From Alligator mississippiensis (Eukaryota > Chordata > Crocodylia > Alligatoridae): 64,000 nucleotides of DNA. Under the pieces are notes generated by a model, which worked only from the letters and a program-made list of their open reading frames with translations, did no database searches and was not told the origin of the DNA. A program made the translations under genes and the position numbers. The number at the start of each line of letters is the position of its first letter. Position 1 is the first letter of the stretch. Below, in pieces: positions 11,751 through 22,402 of the stretch. The stretch covers positions 361,107,829-361,171,828 of the forward strand of contig NC_081824.1 of assembly GCF_030867095.1 (NCBI RefSeq), written 5' to 3'.

Positions 11751-12700
11751 TTATCCCGGAACAGGATTGGCATCGACCAACGCTTCGTAACACCTCCACC
11801 TGGCGATATCGACCAATCCCAACCAAGGGTCCTTTAAAAAAGTCCCTTACTGACCTCCTGCGGCGACTCGAGCAACGAGGCTGTATTAAGACCGTAACTG
11901 CCAGCACCTACCTGTCATCAGGATGGGGAGTTGCGAAACCTGGAAAGCCTAACGAAGCCTGGCTAGTCATAGACTATAGAGAGGTTAACAAAAGATGTCA
12001 AGTACTTCAACAACCTAATCCTTCTACTCTGCCACAGTGTATGTTCAAGATGGCACAATTCCAACAAAGTAAGTGGGTTGGAGTCACACTGGATCTAAAA
12101 AACATATTCTTTTCCATCCTGATAACTGACCCGGAAGGAATACTAAATATGTGTATTGATGGCACTATGTACAGGTGGACGGTTTGTCCACAAGGATATC
12201 GCAACGCTCCATCACTAGCCACCGGTGCCATGAATAATACCCTAAAGAATTTTCAAGCCTCACACTCTCTTCCCCCAGAGGAGGAATTGAAAATCTGGAG
12301 TTATGTCGATGATATTGCCATCATGGGTCGTGATAGTTCCGTAGTTACTAGTATAGTCAACCAACTAGTCGCTCACCTTCAAAGTGAGGGATGGACGATC
12401 AATGAGGAAAAGTCATGCCTACATCCTGTAGATGACATCACGTTCCTTGGCACTTGATACATCGGTTCCATCCGCCACAGAATCTCTCATGATGGTCCTA
12501 ACATCGATCCATTAAAAACATTCCTCCCTGTTACTAAGAGGCATTTCCAACAGCTTTGGGGTCATTTGAACTGGTATCGGCATTATGTTGGACCCAGTGA
12601 TTTGGCACTCCTCACCAAGTTGCAGTGACAGATCCATAATAAATCCCAAAAGTCCACGCCCTGGACGAAGAGAGATCAGCGGAACCTGCTTCGCCTGCTA
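11750..12700 (+). pseudogene. retroviral reverse transcriptase part (fossil)
   Basis: Shows LVIDYREVN, then VTLDLKN for motif A, CPQGYRNAPSLATG for motif B and YVDDIAI for the catalytic motif C. The order and spacing are those of a retroviral reverse transcriptase. Confidence 0.88.
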
Positions 12701-13550
12701 GCCACAGTTAAAGATACACAGCTCCATGCCATCGATCTGGGTGAGTCACTAACCGTAACCCTTGGGTTCACCACAAACCACGTGTGGGCTGTCGTGCATA
12801 ACCCTCGCAATGAGCTAGCATACACAGCCCATAAGACGCTTCAAGCGGCACAACATCGATATGGAGCTGTAGGAAAAATCCTCCTAGCTGAACAACTGGT
12901 GGAGCCATTAGCAAGGGGGCATGGGACGTTACGCGCTCCCGGTGCCACATTGTTACCCTTGCTGGATGCGGAAAAAATTGACCCACATTTTCAGGGGGAG
13001 TCTAAGACCTGGAATACGCTAGTGCTTACCCACCATTACAACTGGCATTGCTGGAGGTTGGAAGACACAGCACCTAATCCAAGCTCAGAAGATGAGGAGA
13101 AGGTCTCTACACTGTATGGAAGTTCTGCCCCGGCATGGATGGCCTCAGATGGAACCTCCCGACATGGCGGAGGCTATGGGTACTATTGCAAGGCTTGTAA
13201 CGATAGGGAAATATTTCAAGCCGACCCAGATGATAATTCGGCCCAAAAATGTGAATTGTTAGGATTCCTCAAGGTACTAGAACATTGTCTGACACATCAT
13301 AATGACTCGCTCCCCGTTCCAATCATCGCAATTGATTCGCAATACATTTATAAAATTCTTACCGGTACAGCCTTTCCCTCCGAAAATTTGAATGATTGGC
13401 AAGACATCTGGAAACCGTTAACTAAATTTGCACGCCTCCCATTGGTTAGGCACACGAAGTCCCACCGTCCAGATACTGATCCAGTACATGAGGTCATTGA
13501 TAAGCTCTTAGAAGACCCACTCCGTACCGACGTGGTCTTGCCTATCACAT
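12700..13550 (+). pseudogene. retroviral connection and RNase H part (fossil)
   Basis: Contains MASDGTSRHGGG (first RNase H aspartate region), CELLGFLKVLEH and IAIDSQYIYKIL, matching the order of acidic motifs in retroviral RNase H. It lies between reverse transcriptase and integrase as expected. Confidence 0.75.
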
Positions 13551-14500
13551 CTACCTCCAGTCCTGAAGTAAATCCATTCCTCGCGTGGCTTCACGAAAAT
13601 TGGGGTCACCCAGGACCACAGGCTTGCCATCAACGTTGGTGCCGAACCCTTATGGAGCCGGCCTCATATGGAGCTCGGCGCGATTGGGAAAAAGTAGCTC
13701 AGGCCTGTGAGATATGTACAAAAGAAAAGTGCCATAGAACCAAACATCAGCTCGGAGCTTTCGATTCTTCACAGTTTCAGGCAGGAAAAGTTTGGCAGCT
13801 AGATCTGCTAGGACCCCTCCCAGGGTCTAAGCTGCCAAATAAAGGATTAGTTGTTGTTGACTTGGGAACAAGACAGTTACAAGTTATTCCCTTATGAAAA
13901 AGCAATGCCACTGCTGTTATTTCTGCCTTAACTGCTGTATTTGCCACCTGGCAACCTCCTCATGAGATTCAGTCTGATGGGGGACCCCCTTTTAACTCTA
14001 ATGCTCTAGACAAATTTGCTCGTCTTCACAATGTAGCCTGGCATCTCCATCTGCTGTACCACCCGCAGTCCAACGGCGTTGTGGAAAGACACATAGGCCT
14101 GTACAAAGAACAACTTCGGCTCAGAGGAGGAGGGACGTTTAAAAACTGGACTAAATTCAATCATGATGTTCTCATCTCGCTGAACACCGCTAAACCATTA
14201 TGGGATGAAGCTAATGTCCAGAAACCCCCACCTTGGGAACCCAAGTTCCAGCCAGATGAGTTAGTGTGGATCTCAATATTGCACCCCCATCAGTCTCATC
14301 CACAAGTTCACAAAGGAACCATTCAATGGTCAGGACAATATCCTAATACCTATTTTGTCCAATTAGAAGAAAAGCCCGATCATCCTCCTATTATCGTTCA
14401 TCACAACTGGATGACTTGCCGCTCCGACGTTCACCCAGTATCCTTACAGCGAATCCAATTATTAGTCTCTTTTGTTTTGTTTTGTTGTTCTCTTTTCTTT
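13550..14500 (+). pseudogene. retroviral integrase part (fossil)
   Basis: The N-terminal zinc-binding section shows WLHENWGHPG and ACEICTKEKC. The catalytic core shows WQLDLLGPLPG, SDGGPPFNS and HPQSNGVVERHIGLYKEQL, the three DDE blocks. The C-terminal section has KGTIQWSGQYPNTYFVQL, like the GPY/F-type tail. Confidence 0.88.
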
Positions 14501-14970
14501 ACAGGTCTAACCTCAACAAAGTGGTAATCTACAGCCGCTCGATCGTGAGATCCATCGAGCACCAAACTATAGTTCACTCGAGTCAATAGAATGACGGTTG
14601 TGAAGGAGACACTGAGACAGCAAATGTCCATTCGCTCAGGACTTGCTATGACACTATTTTCTCTCATTTTATTAAGTATTTTAATTGACATTGTCTGTTA
14701 TAGGAGAAGATGGACTGACTAATAAACGAGGGGAGTCCCAAGCAGATGTTCTCCAATCAGACGATGATCAATAGTTGTTGTTATATGTTCAAGTTATTAT
14801 ATTTTATAGTTTGTTAAGAAGACCGGTCTATAAAATTGTTTATGTATAGATATATATATATATATATATTGGTTGTTAAAGCTTTGCCAGGTCAGTAAAT
14901 CCTGAAACAAAGATGCCTTATAATGTGCTCATGTGTCTAAAATTCCAGTTGTGCCGTCGGCAAGGGGGCA
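14500..14970 (+). other. retroviral 3' untranslated stretch
   Basis: A gap of about 470 bp between integrase and the 3' LTR with no recognisable envelope domain. It contains a TA run (14849-14869) and ends with the purine tract AAGGGGG just before the LTR. Confidence 0.7.
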
Positions 14971-15552
14971 TGTCACAACCCAGTGATTTTGGTGCCTCGG
15001 CACGATGGAATTTTCCCACCACATGAGAGCCTCTTGCACAGCAAAGGGTTTTTGTTGCAACAGAAAAACCCCGGTGCAAGAGAGTTCCCGCCATTTGAAT
15101 GCAAATTTGTGTCCCGCTATTGGCCAGTTCTAAATTATTCCTACGTGGCGGCTAGTAATTGGCTTGCCAGCCATTTAAAATTTCGTGCGACTTCCACCCA
15201 AGTCGGAGAACTTTGAGCACGCTGCAGATTGCCTCTAAAGAGATCTGAATTGCGGCTGAGCTGATCGATAGACTGATCACCTATCGATTCTTCTCTCCGT
15301 CGCCGAGCGCAATCCTCGACGTACCCTTTCCCCGCCGGCTTAATTTGTGAATGGATTAGCTGGCCTGAGCCTAGCCAGCTGGAGCAACTCACATAGTTGT
15401 TCAAATGACCGGACCACCTGCGTCGCAGCTACAAGCGGCGTAAGTAAAGTTTTTGCAACCACTAAGCTTTGTCTGCCTCTCTATTCACCAGCCCGCCCAG
15501 CAAACGAGTAATTTCTAGAATCACCTCGAGTCGGCTCCGGCCGGCCAAGACA
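14971..15552 (+). repeat. 3' LTR of the endogenous retrovirus
   Basis: Runs from TGTCACAACC to AAGACA, 582 bp, co-linear with the 5' copy. It is followed immediately by the target duplication CTGAA. Confidence 0.93.
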
Positions 15553-15564
15553 CTGAAGAGCACA

Positions 15565-15850
15565 GAAACATAGATTCATAGATGTTAGGGTCGGAAGGGA
15601 CCTCAATAGATCATCGAGTCCGACCCCCTGCATAGGCAGGAAAGAGTGCTGGGTCTAGATGACCCCAGCTAGATGCCTATCTAACCTCCTCTTGAAGACC
15701 CCCAGGATAGGGGAGAGCACCACCTCCCTTGGGAGCCCATTCCAGACCTTGGCCACTCTAACTGTGAAGAAGTTCTTCCTAATGTCCAATCTAAATCTGC
15801 TCTCTGCTAGCTTGTGGCCAAAAATATGTTTTTGTTTTTCTAGGTTCTTG
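15565..15850 (-). mobile_element. CR1 LINE 3' fragment
   Basis: Reversed CR1 tail: ATAGATTCATAGATGTTAGG, GGAAGGGACCTCAATAGATC and GTCCGACCCCCTGCATAGGC, followed by the reversed C-terminal coding block (CCTTGGGAGCCCATTCCAGA, GTGAAGAAGTTCTTCCTAAT). It begins a few bases beyond the retroviral target duplication, so the retrovirus landed at the edge of this copy. Confidence 0.85.
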
Positions 15851-17740
15851 TAAAATGAAAGCTGAAATTCTCCTAGAGGTTTGTAGGCCAGAGGACTTTA
15901 CGAAGCCCTAACCAAAAATCGTTAAATTTACTATAAAAACTGTGATTAATTGGCAACACTGAAAAAGTTCAGCATTTCACTACCCACTAGGAGTTGTGGT
16001 CATGATAGAACCAAGGGCCACATTCTCAAAGCCTGTGAATCCAAGCCTGTTGATGCAAATGGGTGCTAAGTAAGTGCCTAAATAGAGCTTAAGTGAGTAA
16101 ATACTTCTGGGATTTGAGCCTCTGCCTTTCTACTTCAACTCTCCCTATTCCATAGTGCTGGCGCCTACATGGCATATGGCATTGTTGGTTGAGAAAGAAG
16201 TGCAGCCTCAGGGTTGTCCCAGCAGGGAAACAAACAGAAGTACAGACTTGAGGGTGGATATGAGCTAGAACTCAGGTGTTCTTACAAATGGAAGGCTTGG
16301 TGATGTAGCACAGAGGTTGCTTCTGGTTTACTGAACTGAGCAGTATATGAGGAGCTAGAACCTTCTGATCTGCAAAGCCAGCTTCTGGGGGCCTGACTCC
16401 CTCTCTAGCAGGGGCATGTGGGCAATGGATTATGGCTCTGCCTTGGCCCAGGCCCTAGCCCAGGCCCCAGCCCTGGCCCTGCACTGTCACCTCCCCAAAA
16501 TCCTGGGGTCTGACCAGGATTGCCTGCCCATCTTAATCCTAGCTGCAGCCTCATCCCAGCCTCCCAGCCATGCACCCTGCATGTACGGGTCCTGTCCCCA
16601 GTGGTAAGTGTGAGGCAAATGGGCCAGGATGCCTGGGCAGCGAGCAGGACTGGGTCCCAGACTGGCAGCCACAAGAAGCCACTATTGCTGTGGCTGCCAG
16701 GAAATGAAGTCTGGCCACAGGCTGGATCCACCATTTTGTCCACCCCTGCTCTAGAAGGTTGGGCAGTCACATAATTGTTCTGTGCTTCATCGTCCACATC
16801 TGAAGACAACATGCTCAAAAGAAATACTCCAGAGAGCCCAGAGGAAGTGAGCAAAATGATGAACCAGGATATAAAAGGCCTGGTAAGAGAGAGGTATGAG
16901 GGGGAAGAGAGGGACTGCACAGCTCTTCCAAACCTGGCTATCAAGTAGGATCCAGAAAAAGAACTTAGTTAAAGTTGTAGGCAAAGACTGACACACATCG
17001 TTATTGCTACCACCTCCTTTTCTTATGTTTCATGACTCACAACAACAGAGACAGATGCACAAGAAAATTACTAGTTTTTGTTTGCTCCTCCTCCTCTTTG
17101 CTCAAATAAAGACAATGTTGCAGGAGCTGAAGGTACAATTTAGATTTAGCTTAACATTAGCAAAACATGGACTGATGGACTGGGAAAGGGCACCCAGCTA
17201 GAATCCACAGATCCATCAGTGACAAGACTATGAGTTTAGGAGGGACTGGTCACTGCCCTGAAATGTGCCATAGATGGTAAACATGGGCCCATGCTGAAAT
17301 AGAAGATGACCTCTGACCTTAGAGAAATTGAAATGCAATGATCCATGATAATAGTCCCTCTAAGGACAGTTAAGGAAAGAAGGAGATTTTCTGTGACACT
17401 ATTCATACAGCCACTAGGGAAGGGTGACAGAGCAATGTAAGTGTCTTGCTACAGGATCCAGATGTGTGAGTTCAAGCCATACTCCAAATGGGTGTGGAAG
17501 AAATCCATGTACAGCTAGGTTATCTAGTTATTCAAGTTGGAGAGTCAAAAACAGACCAGATGCTAACCACAGTCTTTCACAACAGAACAGACTGCCACTG
17601 AACCACTGAAGATAATAGGAAGGTGGTAGATATAGTGTAACTCTGTGATACACAAGTGTTTCACGAGTAGGGAAATTACAGCAGAAGTAAAACAATTTGT
17701 CCAAAGCGAACATAGGTGGCTCAAGGGGGTTGCTACTGGG
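15851..17740. other. intergenic, no gene seen
   Basis: No supported gene. It holds the hAT-like element at 16409-16748. The longer open frames near 16.4-16.9 kb fall inside that element and on both strands at once, so they are composition effects. Confidence 0.5.
16409..16748. mobile_element. hAT-like short element, GC-rich interior
   Basis: Starts CAGGGGCATGTGGGCAATGG and ends CCATTTTGTCCACCCCTG; the ends are imperfect inverted repeats. CTCTAG lies directly outside both ends (CTCTCTAG on the left, CTCTAGAA on the right), like the favoured hAT target. The interior carries a GGCCCAGGCCCTAGCCCAGG type short tandem run. Confidence 0.6.
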
Positions 17741-18680
17741 ACTCAGCCCCCACAAACACAGGGAAATGGGTATGGCCACAGGGCAGCCCAGCCACAAGCT
17801 GCTATAGCAGGAGGGGGAAGGGGCACATACTCAGATAAGTACGCAGTCAGGATTGCAGCCCCAGTGCGTGGCTGACCAGCATGACAGATAAATTTCAGCT
17901 GCCTTTCTTTGTGAAGGGGAATGGGCTTAGGGGTTGCAGGGCAAAATCGAGACCCCCCCACTGTGTGGGAGGGAGTGGGGCAGGGGTGAATGGGGCCCCA
18001 GCTGGGCTGGGTTGTGGTGGGAAAATTGAAGCCCAATGATACATCCAGGGAGCACTGCACACACTGCGGCGAAGCCAAGGGGGGGGATGTGCTCCCCCTC
18101 CATCACTGCCATGAGGGGGTGGGGATAGATTGAGGCCACAGCAGTGAGGGAGGGAGCAGAGCACAAGCAGGAGTAGGGCTTAGAGTCAGTGGGGGCCCAG
18201 CTGGGCTGGGTGGTGGGACAAACGGAGGCCTGGGGGACACATGTCCCCCTGATCTGTTCACAGGCTGGAGGCAGTTGCCACTGCATGCTGCACTTTGAGC
18301 CCCATGAGCCACATGATGCCACGTGTCCTGCCACCAGGTGGGCAGAGTGCAGCCCAGTGGTGGCAGGCACATGGTGTTGGCTGCTCCTTAGGCAGCTGCT
18401 GCAGGAAGCAAAGTACAGCATGCAGTGGCAGCTACCTCCACTCTGCACACAGATCCGGGGGGGGGGCACATGCCACCCAAGCCTATGCTTGTCCCACCAC
18501 CCAGCCTGGCCGGGGCCCCACTCACCCCAGCCCCTGCTCCTGCCTGTGCCCCACTGAGGCCTCAATCTGCCCCCACCCTAGACCTTTCCCCTCCCCCCTG
18601 CCTCTTCCCCCACAGACTTACCTGCTAGGAGAGGAGCGTGCACACACATGCATGCACATACTCAACCCCCCCCCCCCCAA
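17740..18680. repeat. GC-rich foldback repeat, copy 1
   Basis: A GC-rich island in AT-rich DNA. About 18115-18345 and 18350-18590 are inverted copies of one another. The left arm has GGGCCCAGCTGGGCTGGGTG and GTTGCCACTGCATGCTG. The right arm, reversed, has GGGCCCCGGCCAGGCTGGGTG cut at similar points and CTGCCACTGCATGCTG. A direct partial repeat of the left arm lies about 200 bp upstream near 17985. Open frames of up to 212 codons occur on both strands because the arms mirror each other; they are not genes. The right edge (CCCACAGACTTACCTGC, then TGCATGCACA) matches the copy at 26.9 kb. Confidence 0.7.
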
Positions 18681-19526
18681 ATTATTTTTTCTCCCTCTGT
18701 CTATGAAGGCCACACAGCAAAGTAGTGAAACCATGTCCATGTAGTAAACTTACAACATTCTGCAGAGATGTCCCTAAGTATGCTACACTGCTCCACATAG
18801 GCTCTCTCTGCCCATGCTACTTAACACACCTGAGCTGCATGTCAAAATCAGTTAGCCCAACGCCTTGTGTGGATATGACTAAACTGCTTCCAATATAAGA
18901 GGTATCTTGCCCAAGGCAGCATCCTTACCATGGCTTTTCAGTAACACTTATTCTGCATTTTATCCCAGAAATCTTAATTAAATTGCCCAAACATGCAGTC
19001 AGCCCAATAAAAGATGTCACCCACAAAAATCCTTGCCTTTTACATATTTCCTGGACCATCATAGCTACAACATTACTCCAACACATTCTAATCTTCTGAC
19101 AGTCAAGTTAGGTTGGGCAAAGAAGAGAGAAACACAAAACAAAATATTTCCTGCTTTTGATTTTAACAGTAGTTGGGTTAAGTGAGAAAATGATAAGAAT
19201 GTGTCATATGATGTCTGCTCTGAGGAGGAGTGGGGAAAGTTTCTAAATACTTACTAGTAACCACTGCAGCCTCCTTCTGCTTCCCTTGCCTGATACACAA
19301 CTGTCCTCCTCCACTCTGCTTACAGCAGCTACTTCTCGCTCAGCTGAATACTGGCCAGCAAACACCTCCCAGCCGCGAGCATAATCTTCTTTGCCTTGTT
19401 GCTCTAATCATGTTGCCTCTTTCCTCAAGATCCTTCTCCACTACTGCATCAAGTCCAAGCTACATATTTTCATAGTCTTTACAAGGTCCCTCTCTGTTCC
19501 TCTGCTCTTGCCTGCTTTCCGAGGCT
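18681..19526. other. intergenic, no gene seen
   Basis: About 850 bases with no repeat family, RNA gene or coding exon that I can support. Confidence 0.5.
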
Positions 19527-22402
19527 AGGGACAAACATTCAAAAAGCCTGAGCCTGAAGTGATTCAATCTTTGCAGGTTAGTCTAAGCTGGCTAACCAGT
19601 TTGTAACCGTACAAACATCCCCTCTGGACTAAGGAAGTTTAAGCACATGCCTACAGTGGCTCAGGCTAGAAGCCAGGGGGCACTACAGCAGCCCTCCCTT
19701 CCCTTCTTCAGTGCTGAGCTGAGGGGGGATGTGGCTGGGCCCCGGCAGGATGCTCTGATTAGGGAGGGGTTCCCTGCACCTTGATAGCAGAGCCAATAAA
19801 TGCTCTGTTATCAACATTTAACACACCATCAGAAAACAAAGCCCCTCTCATTAGTTCAAGCTCTTCTTAAACAACCTTTTCCAAGGAAGGGAACATTCCA
19901 AAGAGGGCCATTACCAGCTACCTATTGATTAGCTCCAAAAAGTCCTAAAGACACTGTCCTGTCTGCCTTACACAGACAACTCTCAGGATTAGCTAGCATA
20001 CCACATGCTGGCTATGGTCCATGCTGTGGGAGGGAGAGATCCCTGCTTGAGCTGTGAGCAGCAAGGGTGGGGAAGGAGGAAGCCAGGCAGATGCTCTGTG
20101 CCTGAAAGTCTCTGCTAGAGCTCTATCCTATCTTTAGACCTCCTGAGGCTAAAAAGAAAGGCCTACAAAGGATGGAGGATAGGAGTCACCTCCAAGGAGG
20201 ATTATTCTGCACTGGTCCTTTCCTGTAGGGAGCATACCAGGAAAGCCAAGGCTGCAACTGAACTCCAACTAGCTTTGAGCATCAAGGACAATAAAAAGTC
20301 CTTTTTCAGATATGTGGGGAGCCGGAGGAAAAGCAGGGGCAACATTGGACCCCTACTGAACCAGATGGGGCAACTGACGCCCAGGAAAAAGCCAACCTAT
20401 TAAATAGGTACTTTGCGTCGGTCTTTCATTAGTCCCATGGGATGCCCATGCCCGCTAAGGGACAGGGAAGTCCGAGTGAGGGTGATCCCCTGCCCTCCAT
20501 TAATGCTGACTTCATGAAGGAACATCTTGAGAAGCTGGATACCTTCAAGTCAGCCAGCCCTGACAATCTTCACCCCAGGGTGCTCAAGGAGCTGGCGAGC
20601 ATCATAGCCCAGCCTCTAGCGCGGATCTTTGAAAACTCTTGGCGCTCTGGTGTAGTGCCCGAAGACTGGAAGAAGGCCAATGTGGTGCCTATCTTCAAGA
20701 GAGGGAGGAAAGTGGATCCGGCTAACTATAGGCCCATTAGCCTGACTTCTATCCCGGGGAAGATCTTAGAAAAGTTTATTAAAGAGGCCATCTTTAATGG
20801 ACTGGCTGACACCAACATCTTAAGGGATAGCCAGCACGGGTTTGTTGCGGGTAGGTCTTGCTTGACCAATCTCGTTTCCTTCTACAACCAGGTGACCTAT
20901 CACCTGGACAAGAGAGAAGAGATTGATGTCATATATCTTGACTTCAAAAAAGCCTTCGATCTGGTTTCCCATGATCGCCTCTTGGAGAAACTGGCCAATT
21001 GTCGCCTTGGGTCCTCCACGATCCACTGGCTGGAAAATTGGCTCCGTGGTCGGACCCAGAGGGTAGTAATTGATGGAAGTCACTCATCATGGTGTCCTGT
21101 GACCAGCAGGGTCCCCCAAGTCTCTGTCCTTGGACCCATACTGTTCAACATCTTCATTAATGATGTGGACACTGGAGTCAGAAGCGGACTGGCCAAGTTC
21201 ACCTATGACACCAAACTCTGGGGCAAAGCATCCACACCAGAAGACAGGCGGTGATCCAGGCTGACCTGGACAGGCTCAGCAAGTGGGCAGACGAGAATCT
21301 AATGGTGTTCAACGCTGATAAATGCAAGGTTCTCCACCTCGGGAAGAAAAACCCGCAGCAACCTTATAGGCTTGGCAGTGCTATGTTGGCTAGCACTATG
21401 GAAGAAAGAGACTTGGGGGTCATCATTGACCACAAGATGAACATGAGCCTGCAGTGCGATGCTGCGGCTAGTAAAGCGACCAAAATGCTGGCTTGCATCC
21501 ATAGATGCTTCTCAAGCAAATCCCGGGATGTCATTCTCCCCTTGTACTCGGCCTTGGTGAGGCCGCAGCTGGAGTACTGCGTCCAGTTTTGGGCTCCACA
21601 ATTCAAAAAGGATGTGGAGAAGCTTGAGAGAGTCCAGAGAAGAGCCACGCGCATGATCAGAGGTCAGGGAAGCAGACCCTACGATGACAGGCTGAGAGCC
21701 CTGGGGCTCTTTAGCCTGGAAAAGCGCAGGCTCAGGGGTGATCTGATGGCCACCTACAAGTTTATCAGGGGTGACCACCAGTATCTGGGGCAATGTTTGT
21801 TCACCAGAGTGCCCCAAGGGATGACGACTAGGTCGAATGGTCATAAACTACTACAAGACCGTTTCAGGCTGGACATAAGGAAGAATTTCTTTACTGTCCG
21901 AGCCCCCAAGGTCTGGAACAGCCTGCCACCGGAGGTGGTTCAAGCGCCTACATTGAACACCTTCAAGAGCAAACTGGATGCTTATCTTGCTGGGATCCTA
22001 TGACCCCAGCTGACTTCCTGCCCCTTGGGCAGGGGGCTGGACTCGATGATCTTCCGAGGTCCCTTCCAGCCCTAATGTCTATGAAATGTCTATGAAATAT
22101 CCAGAGAGCAGAGGGGAGGGGCCAGCCCTACTCTGGAGCAGAGAGCCCCTGGGAGCATGCTGGGATGCTGGGGGAATCTGTTTTAACTTAAACCAAGAAG
22201 GGGTCTGAGACAGACATTGCATAAACCAGTTTGACTCAAATCAGTTAAGTCTGATACTACATCCATCCAGGTTTATCTCAAACCAGTTTGGGCCATTTTC
22301 AAACTGGTTTATGTGCACTGAACATTTGTTTTGTTACGGGGTTAAACCAGTTTATGATTACTTAAACTGGTTTATGTGTAATGTCTGTCCTTAACCCTAA
22401 AG
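19527..22402. mobile_element. hAT-like element split by a CR1 insertion
   Basis: The left end (GGCTAGGGACAAACATT) and the reversed right end (GGTTAAGGACAGACATT) match at 13 of 17 positions. Both flanks carry AACCAGTTT-type motifs, which are repeated several times on the right side (AAACTGGTTTATG). The body is interrupted by the CR1 at about 20130-22100, so the CR1 is younger. No transposase was recognised. Confidence 0.5.
20130..22100 (+). mobile_element. CR1 LINE, 5'-truncated, ORF2 with reverse transcriptase
   Basis: Two overlapping frames (20442-21254 and 21251-22003) together cover most of a CR1 reverse transcriptase, so there is one frameshift near 21.25 kb. Visible RT blocks are ANYRPISLTSIPGKILEK, DSQHGFVAGRSCLTNL, VIYLDFKKAFDLVSHDRLLE and VPQVSVLGPILFNIF. 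The catalytic block reads FTYDTKLWG where CR1 normally has FADDTKLWG, so one of the two metal-binding aspartates is lost. The C-terminal block has LRPQLEYCVQFWAP-like sequence and [19 protein letters not shown]. The 3' end is GGGGGCTGGACTCGATGATC followed by two TGTCTATGAAA units, the crocodilian-type CR1 tail. It is dead but comparatively young, judging from its long frames. Confidence 0.93.

Larger units (their letters stand above)
8989..15552 (+). mobile_element. endogenous retrovirus, provirus with both LTRs
   Basis: A 6.56-kb fossil provirus: two 582-bp LTRs, a primer site complementary to tRNA-Ser, a gag part, and a pol part with protease, reverse transcriptase, RNase H and integrase. 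A purine tract (AAGGGGG) lies just before the 3' LTR. It is flanked by the 5-bp target duplication CTGAA (8984-8988 and 15553-15557). No envelope gene is recognisable in the roughly 500 bases between integrase and the 3' LTR. The coding region is broken, with a handful of breaks in pol. Assignment is uncertain: the 5-bp duplication, Ser primer and lack of env lean towards a class III (ERV-L/spuma-like) lineage, but I cannot place it firmly. The LTRs differ at about 28 of 582 sites (4.8%, hand count), suggesting tens of millions of years at a slow crocodilian rate. Confidence 0.93.

Noticed and set aside
17927-18744. Open frames of up to 212 codons on both strands
   Set aside because: They lie in a GC-rich foldback whose arms mirror each other; composition and symmetry explain them, and no splice signals or protein similarity were seen.
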